A stretch of DNA of 24,572 nt, from positions 1-24,572 of the forward strand of contig JABZHR010000015.1 of the NCBI GenBank assembly GCA_015258715.1. Direction: 5' to 3'. Numbering within the stretch: position 1 is the first letter of the stretch; each line of letters begins with the position of its first letter. Made by a program: the position numbers and the translations under genes. The notes below the pieces were generated by a model. It did no database searches. It was not told the origin of the DNA and saw only the letters and a list, made by a program, of their open reading frames with translations. This stretch comes from Atopobium sp. Its GTDB lineage: Bacteria > Actinomycetota > Coriobacteriia > Coriobacteriales > Atopobiaceae. Of the stretch, positions 14,083 to 21,801 are shown piece by piece.

Positions 14083-15231
14083 ATGGATTACGTTTACCTA
14101 GACTATGCAGCTTCAGCACCAATGCGCCAAGAGGCGCTTGATGCCGAGAAAACCTATGAGGCTTCACCTATTGCTGGGGTGAACCCAAACTCTTTGCACT
14201 CGCTTGGACGTCAAGCGGCGCGAGAGCTTGATGGCGCTCGTGGCGTTATCGCTCGTGCGGTAGGCGGCAAGTTTAGGGCTCCTGACGTGGTATTTTGCTC
14301 TGGCGGAACTGAGGGCAATAACCTCTCTGTTCTTGGAATGGCAGAAGGTATTCGCAACAAAGACCACAAGCGCAACACGGTGGTTTTCTCGGCAATTGAA
14401 CACGATTCTATTTTGGATCTTGCACCGGTTCTTCGCGAGAAGGGCTTTGAGGTAAGAATTGCTCAGCCTAACCGTCAGGGAAAGATTGAGGCTTCTGCCC
14501 TTGAGGGTCTTTTGGATCAGTCGGTAGCGCTTGTTTCCGTTATGTATGCCAATAATGAGACGGGCGTTATTCAGCCAGTTGTAGACCTTGCGCGCGCTGC
14601 GCATAAGGTGGGTGCACTTTTCCACACTGACGCTGTTCAGGCGTTTGGTCGCATTCCTCTTGAGGTGTCAGACGTAGACGCCCTGACCATTGCTGCTCAT
14701 AAAATTGGTGGACCTCTTGGTATTGCTGCGGTTCTTATGCGCTCCAAGGTTCCGTTTAAAGCGCAGAGTTACGGCGGGGGACAAGAGGCTGGTAGGCGTC
14801 ATGGTACCCAGGACGTTCGAAGCGCAGTTGCGTTTGCTGCCGCTGCCGCGTGGTGCCTGGAGAACCTTACTCAAACGCAGGAGAGCGTTTCTGCGCGCGC
14901 TAATAAGGTGTATGAGATTCTTTGTGCTTCTCCCAAGATTAAGCCAACTACCGAGGCTTACGCTGGCAAAGACCACATGCCTGGTACGGTAAGCATTATG
15001 GTTCCCTCAATGGACTCAGAGACGCTTATCCTAAAGCTTGATCAGGCAGGTTTTGAAGTCTCGGCTGGCTCTGCATGCTCTTCAGGTTCTCTTGACGCAA
15101 GTCATGTTCTCTCGGCTATGGGCATCTCTAGAAACGAGGCTCTAGGCAGCCTACGCATTACCTTTGACGAGCGCGTTTCTGAGGCTGACCTTGATGCCTT
15201 CTGTGCAACCTTGCTGCAGATTGTTGGATAA
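14083..15231 (+). CDS. Cysteine desulfurase (NifS/IscS family, PLP-dependent)
   Basis: From ATG 14083 the product has 382 residues. Features of the class V aminotransferase fold are YLDYAASAP (5-13), FCSGGTEGNN (71-80), H107 of the AIEHDS stacking motif, MYANNETGVIQP (154-165), HTDAVQ (181-186, D183 contacts PLP nitrogen) and AAHKIGGPLG with the PLP lysine K207. The mobile loop SAGSACSSG carries the active cysteine C332, as in the IscS-like group I. It takes sulfur from cysteine and passes it on as persulfide for Fe-S clusters or thiolated tRNA. No iscU or mnmA is adjacent, so the acceptor is unknown. A TTG at 14062 would add seven residues. Neither start has a good ribosome binding site, and ATG fits the family N-terminus better. 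Confidence 0.92.
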   Translation: MDYVYLDYAASAPMRQEALDAEKTYEASPIAGVNPNSLHSLGRQAARELDGARGVIARAVGGKFRAPDVVFCSGGTEGNNLSVLGMAEGIRNKDHKRNTVVFSAIEHDSILDLAPVLREKGFEVRIAQPNRQGKIEASALEGLLDQSVALVSVMYANNETGVIQPVVDLARAAHKVGALFHTDAVQAFGRIPLEVSDVDALTIAAHKIGGPLGIAAVLMRSKVPFKAQSYGGGQEAGRRHGTQDVRSAVAFAAAAAWCLENLTQTQESVSARANKVYEILCASPKIKPTTEAYAGKDHMPGTVSIMVPSMDSETLILKLDQAGFEVSAGSACSSGSLDASHVLSAMGISRNEALGSLRITFDERVSEADLDAFCATLLQIVG

Positions 15232-15239
15232 ATTTTTCA

Positions 15240-15264
15240 CATACTAATCTCTACATTAGGTATG
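15240..15264 (+). other. Imperfect hairpin after the cysteine desulfurase gene
   Basis: CATACTAAT (15240-15248) and ATTAGGTATG (15255-15264) form a nine-pair stem with one bulged G and the loop CTCTAC. It begins nine bases after the stop codon. No T run follows, so it is at best a weak terminator or a processing or stabilising structure. The rest of the gap to 15328 contains a 6-bp repeat TACGGT/ACCGTA (15289-15314) and no promoter I would defend. Confidence 0.3.
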
Positions 15265-15328
15265 TTCTGCGTCTGATACGTCCTTATTTACGGTAGACTA
15301 GATGAGTAACCGTATATGAGGAGGCCCT

Positions 15329-16048
15329 ATGAGTGAGTCTGTTAATCTGATGCAGCTCCAGGATATTGATTTGCAGCTGCTTAAACTCGCATCCAACTTG
15401 GCCTCAATGCCCCAGGTTCAAAAAATTAAAAACGCCCAGCTTGCAGAGAAAAAGATTGCTTCTCAGCTTAAGCAGGTACTTGGTGTTAAAAAAGACGTAG
15501 AAATTGATATTTCTGACCTCAACGATCAGCGTGCCCACTATGTCCAAAAGACAGAAGAGGTCTCTGCTGCTGTAGAAACTGCTACTAATCATCGTGCTCT
15601 TAGAGACTTTGACCAGCAGCTTTCTTCTTTGGCAAAGAATATCGAGAAGTGCGATTTTAAACTTGCAGCAAAAGTAGAAGAGCTTGAGAAGTGCAAGAAG
15701 GCTTACCAAACAGCACAAGACTTACAGGTAAAGCTTATGAAAGAGCGCGAGAGTCTTTCTCAGTCTCTTGAGATTGATTCTGCAGCACTTCGTGCGGAGA
15801 TTGTAGAGCTCTCTAAGTCTCGAGAAGAACTTGCAGCTCAGATTTCTGCGAACACGCTTGAGCGTTACGAAGCCTCACGTAAACGTTTTAAGGGCCTGGC
15901 AGTTGAGCACCTTGTAGGTAATGTTCCAAGTGTTTGCCGCGTCAAGCTGCAGCCAAGTTCATTCCATGATCTTCAGCACAGCTCTGAGATTGCTGAATGC
16001 CCTTATTGCCACAGGATGCTTATTACTTCTACAGCGTTTGAAGAATAA
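15329..16048 (+). CDS. Coiled-coil protein with C-terminal C4-type zinc ribbon (variant)
   Basis: The product has 239 residues. Residues about 5-190 are almost entirely charged helical heptads, predicted to form a long antiparallel coiled coil. The C-terminal 50 residues resemble the C4-type zinc-ribbon domain found at the end of this family, with CPYCHRMLI (C224, C227) as the second knuckle. The first knuckle, normally C-x2-C, shows only C203 (VPSVCRV); the position of its partner is P200. Zinc binding may therefore be altered, or H226/H228 could compensate. Family members occur widely in Gram-positive bacteria, and their function is poorly defined. The ATG follows GAGGAGG (15318-15324). It lies directly upstream of coaBC with a 14-base gap. 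Confidence 0.8.
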   Translation: MSESVNLMQLQDIDLQLLKLASNLASMPQVQKIKNAQLAEKKIASQLKQVLGVKKDVEIDISDLNDQRAHYVQKTEEVSAAVETATNHRALRDFDQQLSSLAKNIEKCDFKLAAKVEELEKCKKAYQTAQDLQVKLMKERESLSQSLEIDSAALRAEIVELSKSREELAAQISANTLERYEASRKRFKGLAVEHLVGNVPSVCRVKLQPSSFHDLQHSSEIAECPYCHRMLITSTAFEE

Positions 16049-16062
16049 AGGAATTTCTCGCC

Positions 16063-17289
16063 ATGTTGGATAAAACCGCTCAGCCCTCTGTATGCCTTGT
16101 GGTGTGCGGAGGCATTGCTGCATATAAAGCCTGTGAAGTGCTTAGAGGTCTTCAGAAAGCGGGCTGCGACGTTCGAGTTGTTATGACAGAAGATGCAACT
16201 CAGTTTGTTGGAAAGACTACCTTTGAGGCTCTCACACATCATGAGGTGGTACTTTCGCTCTACAACAATGTGGAGTCTCCTGTTGCCCACGTAGATCTTG
16301 CTGATTGGGCAGATTGCATGGTAGTTGTACCAGCTACCGCCAATATCATGGCAAAGATGGCTTGCGGAATTGCTGACAATGCCGCAAGTGCAACGCTTTT
16401 AGCTGCTCATACGCCAGTTCTTGTGGCTCCCGCTATGAATACGCACATGTGGGAAAATCCAGCCACTCAGGCAAACGAGGCACTGCTGCGTCAGCGCGGC
16501 ATCCAGATGGTTATGCCTGAGTCGGGCCGTCTTGCCTGCGGCTATACCGGAGATGGAAAGCTTGCTCCGGTTCAGCAGATTGTTGACGCTGCACTAAAGG
16601 TTCTTTCTGGCAAAGAGTCTGTGCCGACCAAGCAAGATCTTGCGGGTAAAAAGATTCTTATCACCGCAGGACCAACTCACGAGAAGATCGATCCAGTTCG
16701 CTTTATTGCCAACTGTTCAACAGGAAAACTCGGCTATACCGTTGCTAAAGTAGCAGCTAGTCATGGAGCAGACGTTACCCTTATTTCTGGACCCACGCAC
16801 TTGGAAGCTCCTCAAGGAGTCACTATTCAAAGAGTGGTATCTGCTGAAGATATGTATAAGGCGTGCGTAAGCACTTTTGACAACGTTGACGCTGCTATTT
16901 TGACGGCAGCTGTTGCCGACTACACACCAGCTCGTCCTGCAGATCATAAGCTCAAGAAATCATTAGAGTATCTTGAGTCTATAGACCTTAAAGAAACAAC
17001 CGATATTCTCGCCAGCCTGTCTAAAGCAAAGAAAGACCAGGTTGTTGTTGGTTTTGCAGCCGAAACAAATAACGTCTTGGAGCATGCTCAGGCTAAACTT
17101 GAGCGTAAAGGTTGCTCCATGATTGTGGCAAATGATGTGTCTAGGCCAGATTCAACTTTTGGTTCAGATACAGACCGTGTGGCTTTTGTGACTCCTCAAG
17201 GTGTAGAACAGCTTGAGACTTTGCCTCTGGCAGATGTTGCTTCGGAGCTTTTGTACCGTGTTTCCAAGATGCTTGAGGAGCGTGCATAG
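16063..17289 (+). CDS. coaBC: Bifunctional phosphopantothenoylcysteine decarboxylase / phosphopantothenate-cysteine ligase
   Basis: The product has 408 residues. The N-terminal CoaC half is an FMN-dependent decarboxylase with GGIAAYKACEVLRGL (16-30), H76 (VAHVDLADWAD), PAMNTHMW (122-129) and the cysteine of the flap SGRLACGYTGDGK (C159). The C-terminal CoaB half starts near 192 with KKILITAGPTHEKIDPVRFIANCSTGKLGY and has KLERKGCSMIVANDV. The two activities turn 4'-phosphopantothenate and cysteine into 4'-phosphopantetheine on the way to coenzyme A. The ribosome binding site AAGGA lies ten bases before the ATG. All key motifs are intact, so no anomaly is seen. Confidence 0.96.
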   Translation: MLDKTAQPSVCLVVCGGIAAYKACEVLRGLQKAGCDVRVVMTEDATQFVGKTTFEALTHHEVVLSLYNNVESPVAHVDLADWADCMVVVPATANIMAKMACGIADNAASATLLAAHTPVLVAPAMNTHMWENPATQANEALLRQRGIQMVMPESGRLACGYTGDGKLAPVQQIVDAALKVLSGKESVPTKQDLAGKKILITAGPTHEKIDPVRFIANCSTGKLGYTVAKVAASHGADVTLISGPTHLEAPQGVTIQRVVSAEDMYKACVSTFDNVDAAILTAAVADYTPARPADHKLKKSLEYLESIDLKETTDILASLSKAKKDQVVVGFAAETNNVLEHAQAKLERKGCSMIVANDVSRPDSTFGSDTDRVAFVTPQGVEQLETLPLADVASELLYRVSKMLEERA

Positions 17290-17290
17290 C

Positions 17291-18142
17291 GTGCAACCAG
17301 AAGAACTTTTTATTGGATGCCATCTTTCGGCAGCTAAGGGTTGGGAGGCAATGGGTAAAGATGCTCTTTCTATTGGTGCAACTACCTTTGCTTTCTTTAC
17401 TAGAAATCCTCGTGGTGGCAACGCTAAAGCTCTAGATGAGGCTGATGTTGCAAAGCTGCGTAAGCTTCTAGAGGCCCATCACTTTGGACCTTTGGTTGCA
17501 CACGCTCCTTACACCATGAACTTGTGCTCAGCAAAAGAGGAGACCAGGGATTTTGCTCGTCGTGCGCTTACAGAAGATCTTGAGCGCATGGAGTATCTAC
17601 CGGGCAATTATTACAACTTCCATCCCGGTAGCCATGTGGGTCAAGGCTCTGACGTGGCAATTAAGCAGATTTCTGAAGCTCTTAACGATTGTCTTTTTGA
17701 AGGCCAGCATACTACCGTGCTTCTTGAAACTATGGCTGGTAAGGGTACTGAAGTTGGCAAAACGTTTGAAGAAATTGCTGCAATTCTAGATAAGGTGAAC
17801 CATCCCGAGCTTATGGGTGTGTGCCTTGATACCTGTCATGTTCATGACGGCGGCTATGAGATTGTAGAAAATCTTGATGAAGTTCTAGATACATTTGACC
17901 AGATAATTGGTTTAGAAAAGCTAAAAGCCTTGCACCTTAATGACTCAAAGAATCCTCTTGGAGCTCATAAAGATAGACACGAGCAGATTGGCAAAGGCTT
18001 CATTGGTCTAGAAACGTTCCGTGCTGTGGTGACTAATCCGCGTATCAATACGCTTCCTATGATTTTGGAAACTCCTCATTCTGAGCTTTCTGGTTGGGGA
18101 GAAGAAATTGCGTTACTTCGTTCTTTTTTAGGTGATAACTAG
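17291..18142 (+). CDS. nfo: Deoxyribonuclease IV (endonuclease IV, AP endonuclease)
   Basis: From GTG 17291 the product has 283 residues, the family length. All nine expected zinc ligands can be placed: H71 (HAPYTMNL), H111 (HPGSHVGQG), E146 (LLETMAG), D180 and H183 (CLDTCHVHDGG), H215 (LHLNDSK), D228 and H230 (AHKDRHEQIGKG) and E260 (LETPH). It cuts the backbone 5' of abasic sites in base excision repair. The GTG lies one base after the coaBC stop, with GAGGAG (17275-17280) upstream. The frame is open further upstream inside coaBC to 17213, but that extension is not family-like. The TAG overlaps the next GTG start (TAGTG). Confidence 0.95.
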   Translation: MQPEELFIGCHLSAAKGWEAMGKDALSIGATTFAFFTRNPRGGNAKALDEADVAKLRKLLEAHHFGPLVAHAPYTMNLCSAKEETRDFARRALTEDLERMEYLPGNYYNFHPGSHVGQGSDVAIKQISEALNDCLFEGQHTTVLLETMAGKGTEVGKTFEEIAAILDKVNHPELMGVCLDTCHVHDGGYEIVENLDEVLDTFDQIIGLEKLKALHLNDSKNPLGAHKDRHEQIGKGFIGLETFRAVVTNPRINTLPMILETPHSELSGWGEEIALLRSFLGDN

Positions 18143-20055
18143 TGGGAATTCTGGTAGGTTGCGAACAAATCTCTATGGAGTGGCCTGGTAAGAAGGTTCT
18201 TACCAACCAAACCATTGGTGTAAATGAGGGTGACCGTATTGGTGTTGTCGGCAAAAACGGTGACGGCAAATCAACCCTCTTAGATCTTATCGCCCATAGA
18301 ATTGAACCCGATTCTGGCAACGTAATCTGGAGAAGTGGCATTCAAGTAGGCTATATGGGCCAAAGTGATTCACTTTCTGATACACAAACCGTTTGTAGCG
18401 CTGTTGTAGGCGATACGCCAGAGTACGAGTGGGCATCTAATGCTCGCGTTCGTAAGATTATTGACGAGCTTATTGGTGACTTAGACTGGAATGGCCTGGT
18501 AGGAGAGCTCTCCGGAGGTCAACGTAGACGCTGCGATTTGGCTCGACTGCTTGTGGGCACCTGGGACTTAATGCTTATTGACGAGCCTACCAACCACCTT
18601 GATCTTCACGCTATTCAGTGGCTTGCAAATCACCTTAAAAACCGCTGGTCAGAGGGAAATGGCGCCCTCATTCTAGTCACACATGACCGTTGGTTCTTGG
18701 ATGAGGTCTGCGACCACATGTGGGAAGTCCACGATGGCGTTATTGACCCATTTGACGGCGGCTATTCTGCCTATATTCAAGCTCGAGTTGAACGTGATAG
18801 ACAGGCAGCGGTGATGGAAGAGCGCCGTCAGAATACGCTTAGAAAAGAGCTTAATTGGCTTGCCCATGGTGCAAAGGCACGCACGTCAAAGCCTAAGTTT
18901 AGAATTGATGCCGCTATGGAACTTCTGGCCGAAGACCCTCCACTTAGAAACACGCTTGAGCTCAAACGCATGGCAGTTTCAAGGTTAGGCAAGCAGGTTA
19001 TTGAGATGCATGACGTCTCGTTTGCTTATAAGAATGTCGCGACAGCTGCAGACGCAGATCCAAATACGCAGGCAGATGCTTCAAAGAGTCAGGCAGATGC
19101 TGCTAAACCTCAGACAGAGGTCATCAAGAACGTCGAGTGGCTCATTGGCCCTGGCGACCGCTATGGCATTTTAGGCGAGAACGGCGCTGGTAAATCCACA
19201 CTTCTTGAGCTGATGACGCAGCAATTGCAGCCAACGTCTGGCCTGGTAAAGGTAGGAAAGTCTGTCAAATTTGGATGGCTTTCTCAGCAGATTGATACAT
19301 TTGCTACTAAAGAGACCTGGACGGTACTAGAGCTTTTGAGTCAGTACAAGACCAGCTACCTGGTAAACGGCAAGATGCAAAGTCCTACGCAGCTACTTGA
19401 AAGCTTGGGTTTTGATCGCCGAGAGTTTACCAATCGCTTGCAAGACCTCTCCGGAGGTCAGCGCAGACGTCTGGCGCTCCTGTGCGTTCTTCTAGAAGAG
19501 CCAAATGTGCTGGTACTGGACGAGCCTGGTAACGATCTGGACACGGATATGCTGGCTGTCCTGGAAGACCTTCTGGACTCGTGGCCAGGAACGCTTCTGG
19601 TTGTCAGCCATGATCGCTTCTTGATTGAGCGCGTCACCGACGACCAATATGCCCTCATCGACGGTCACATTTGCCACGTTCCTGGTGGCGTTGACGAGTA
19701 CCTCAAGCTTGTTGATGCTGCAAAACAGACGACGAGAAGAGTGGGGGAGTTGTCGGGTGCACGCGGAGGTTCAGGTGCAAATGAGCCGCAGGTAGACGGG
19801 GCTTCTCGCCAGGAGAGCGCGGTGCTGAGCAACGCTGAACGCCGCGAGCTCAAGAAGCGCTTTGACTCGATTGAGCGCCGTATGGGCAAGGCTCAGGAGC
19901 TGCCTGAGCAGATTAGGGAGCAGATGAGCTCCGCTGATGCAACTGACGCACAGCGTTTGATGGAGTTGCAGCAGCAGCTTAATGACGCAGAGGCTGCGCT
20001 GATGGAGTTGGAAGACGAGTGGTTAACGCTAGCAGAGAAACTTGGTGAAGCGTAA
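18142..20055 (+). CDS. ABC-F family ATPase, Uup-like, with a repeat-containing insertion
   Basis: The product has 637 residues, two ATPase domains and no membrane segments. Domain 1 has GKNGDGKST (37-45), LSGGQRRRCDLARLL and LIDEPTNHLD (145-154). Domain 2 has GENGAGKST (345-353), LSGGQRRRLALL and LVLDEPGNDLD, a variant of DEPTNHLD often seen as DEPTNDLD in Uup. A C-terminal coiled coil (about 565-637) matches the DNA- or rRNA-binding tail of Uup. Residues about 299-327, before the second P-loop, hold an extra Ala/Asp/Gln-rich insertion with the repeat QADASKS-QADAAKP. The linker between domains is shorter and less basic than in the ABC-F gene at 442. The start GTG overlaps the nfo stop. Probable role: ribosome-linked stress ATPase; the substrate is not known. 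Confidence 0.9.
   Translation: MGILVGCEQISMEWPGKKVLTNQTIGVNEGDRIGVVGKNGDGKSTLLDLIAHRIEPDSGNVIWRSGIQVGYMGQSDSLSDTQTVCSAVVGDTPEYEWASNARVRKIIDELIGDLDWNGLVGELSGGQRRRCDLARLLVGTWDLMLIDEPTNHLDLHAIQWLANHLKNRWSEGNGALILVTHDRWFLDEVCDHMWEVHDGVIDPFDGGYSAYIQARVERDRQAAVMEERRQNTLRKELNWLAHGAKARTSKPKFRIDAAMELLAEDPPLRNTLELKRMAVSRLGKQVIEMHDVSFAYKNVATAADADPNTQADASKSQADAAKPQTEVIKNVEWLIGPGDRYGILGENGAGKSTLLELMTQQLQPTSGLVKVGKSVKFGWLSQQIDTFATKETWTVLELLSQYKTSYLVNGKMQSPTQLLESLGFDRREFTNRLQDLSGGQRRRLALLCVLLEEPNVLVLDEPGNDLDTDMLAVLEDLLDSWPGTLLVVSHDRFLIERVTDDQYALIDGHICHVPGGVDEYLKLVDAAKQTTRRVGELSGARGGSGANEPQVDGASRQESAVLSNAERRELKKRFDSIERRMGKAQELPEQIREQMSSADATDAQRLMELQQQLNDAEAALMELEDEWLTLAEKLGEA
19069..19101 (+). repeat. Short tandem direct repeat inside the Uup-like gene
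   Basis: CAGGCAGATGCT occurs at 19069-19080 and again at 19090-19101, a 21-base (seven-codon) period. It encodes QADASKS followed by QADAAKP. It lies in an insertion specific to this protein between two strands of the second ATPase domain, so it probably arose by local duplication. Confidence 0.6.
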
Positions 20056-21801
20056 ATGGGAGAGCTACTCTCTAGGTTTGTATGGCCAAAGTATGGGCGA
20101 AAGAGTTTTGTAGCCTTGCTTTGCAAAGCAGTTGAGGTCGTTGGCGATCTGCTTACGCCGTTGATTATTGCACGCATGATTGACCTGGGTATTCACGGGG
20201 CAAACATGTACGACATTATTCGCTACGGTATTTTGCTGGTAGTTATTGCTATTGTTGGCTTTAGTTTTACGCTTGTCTGTCAAAAAATTGCTTCTATTGT
20301 GTCTCAGCGTACGGGAACTGATCTGCGCAATGAGCTCTTTAAGAAGATTCAAGAGCTCTCAAGTGCCGATGTTTCTGCGCTGGGAACAGACACCCTGGTA
20401 ACCCGCCTTATCAACGACGTTAACCAGGTGCAGGTGACCGTTGCTCTGGGTATTCGTCAGCTGGTCAGATGGCCAATCCTTGCTGCTGGCTCCATTATTG
20501 CAACTCTTATGCTTGACGCTAAGCTTGGTATGGTTTTTTTGCTGGCAACCGTACTGGTTGCAGCTATTTTCTTTTTTGTAGCACGCAAATCTATCGCGCT
20601 TTTTGCTGAGCTGCAAAAACGCCTAGATACCGTTTCTTTATATATGCGACAAATGCTTTCTGGTATTCGTGTGATTAGGGCATTTAGGCATGAGGCAGAG
20701 GAGAAGGAACAGTTCTCCGAGGCGGTTTTGGCTCAGACAGAAACAGCAACTGATGCTGCAAATTACTCGGCTCTTCTGAACCCAGCGACCTTCCTTGTTA
20801 TGTACCTGGGAATTGCCGTAACGCTCTGGCTGGCAGCTCCTCAGATTACCGCGGGTACACTCTCTCAAGGTACCGTAGTGGCTCTTGTCAGTTATATGAC
20901 TAGTGCGCTCTTGGCTATTGGCTACGTTGCTAACCTGGTCATTATCATCACGCGTGGAGCTGCTTCTGCCACTCGTGTGATGGAGGTTCTTAACACCAAA
21001 CCAGCGCTCTCTGATAAGGGAAACAAGTACATCAACCTCGCTGAATCCGACTTTACCGGAACTGCTGTAGCGTTCAAGGATGCCTCGCTTGTCTATGACG
21101 GTGGAGGAGAGCCTGCTCTTTCTAACATCAATCTCTCGCTTCAGTCTGGTCAGACGCTGGGAATTATCGGTGGTACTGGCTCCGGTAAGTCTAGTTTTGC
21201 CGCCCTCATCCCGCGACTCTTTGACACTCAAACTGGCTCTGTAAGCGTCTTTGGTCACGACGTCAAAACCTATACCTTTGAGCAACTACGTGCCCTTATT
21301 GGTTACGTTCCACAGCACACTTCACTGGTCAGCGGCACTATTCGCACCAATCTCTGTTGGAAGAATCCAGACGCTACCGATGAGGAACTCTGGTCAGCAC
21401 TTGAGGTTGCTCAAGCAGCAGGCTTTGTGCGCGAGAAACCCGATCAGCTTGATAGCATTGTCGAGCGTGGCGGCAAGAACTTCTCGGGAGGTCAGCGTCA
21501 GCGCTTGACCATCGCTCGTGCGCTGGTAGGAAGCCCGCGCATTGTCATCTTGGACGACGCTGCTTCCGCACTTGATTTTGCTACGGATGCCCACCTCCGC
21601 GCAGCGCTTCGTAAGCTCAGCGCCACCACTACAAGCATCATTATTTCGCAGCGTGTAGCTGCGGTAATGCAAGCAGACAAGATTCTTGTTCTTGACCATG
21701 GAAAACAAGTGGGACTGGGAACACACAAAGAACTTCTCGCCACGTGCCCGCTCTATAAAGAGATCTGTCTCTCACAGCTTCGTCCTGAGGAGGTGGAGTA
21801 A
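20056..21801 (+). CDS. ABC exporter half-transporter with degenerate ATPase site (membrane + ATPase domains)
   Basis: The product has 581 residues. Residues 1-310 hold about six membrane helices of the type IV exporter fold, and 335-581 hold the ATPase domain. Walker A is GGTGSGKS (372-379), the Q-loop Q420 (VPQ) and the signature FSGGQ (476-480). The Walker B motif reads ILDDAASALD, so the catalytic Glu is Asp (D501). The switch His is Gln (Q532, SQRVAAV instead of AHRLSTI). These two changes are the mark of the non-catalytic half in heterodimeric exporters such as BmrC/BmrD and TM287/288. The partner is the next gene, whose start overlaps this stop (TAATG). Substrates are commonly drugs, lipids or peptides; none can be assigned. 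The ATG abuts the stop of the ABC-F gene. Confidence 0.93.
   Translation: MGELLSRFVWPKYGRKSFVALLCKAVEVVGDLLTPLIIARMIDLGIHGANMYDIIRYGILLVVIAIVGFSFTLVCQKIASIVSQRTGTDLRNELFKKIQELSSADVSALGTDTLVTRLINDVNQVQVTVALGIRQLVRWPILAAGSIIATLMLDAKLGMVFLLATVLVAAIFFFVARKSIALFAELQKRLDTVSLYMRQMLSGIRVIRAFRHEAEEKEQFSEAVLAQTETATDAANYSALLNPATFLVMYLGIAVTLWLAAPQITAGTLSQGTVVALVSYMTSALLAIGYVANLVIIITRGAASATRVMEVLNTKPALSDKGNKYINLAESDFTGTAVAFKDASLVYDGGGEPALSNINLSLQSGQTLGIIGGTGSGKSSFAALIPRLFDTQTGSVSVFGHDVKTYTFEQLRALIGYVPQHTSLVSGTIRTNLCWKNPDATDEELWSALEVAQAAGFVREKPDQLDSIVERGGKNFSGGQRQRLTIARALVGSPRIVILDDAASALDFATDAHLRAALRKLSATTTSIIISQRVAAVMQADKILVLDHGKQVGLGTHKELLATCPLYKEICLSQLRPEEVE

Noticed and set aside
20638..21285. Antisense open frame (215 codons) inside the first ABC exporter gene
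   Set aside because: Highly charged, low-similarity-looking translation opposite a clear ABC transporter; explained by codon bias.
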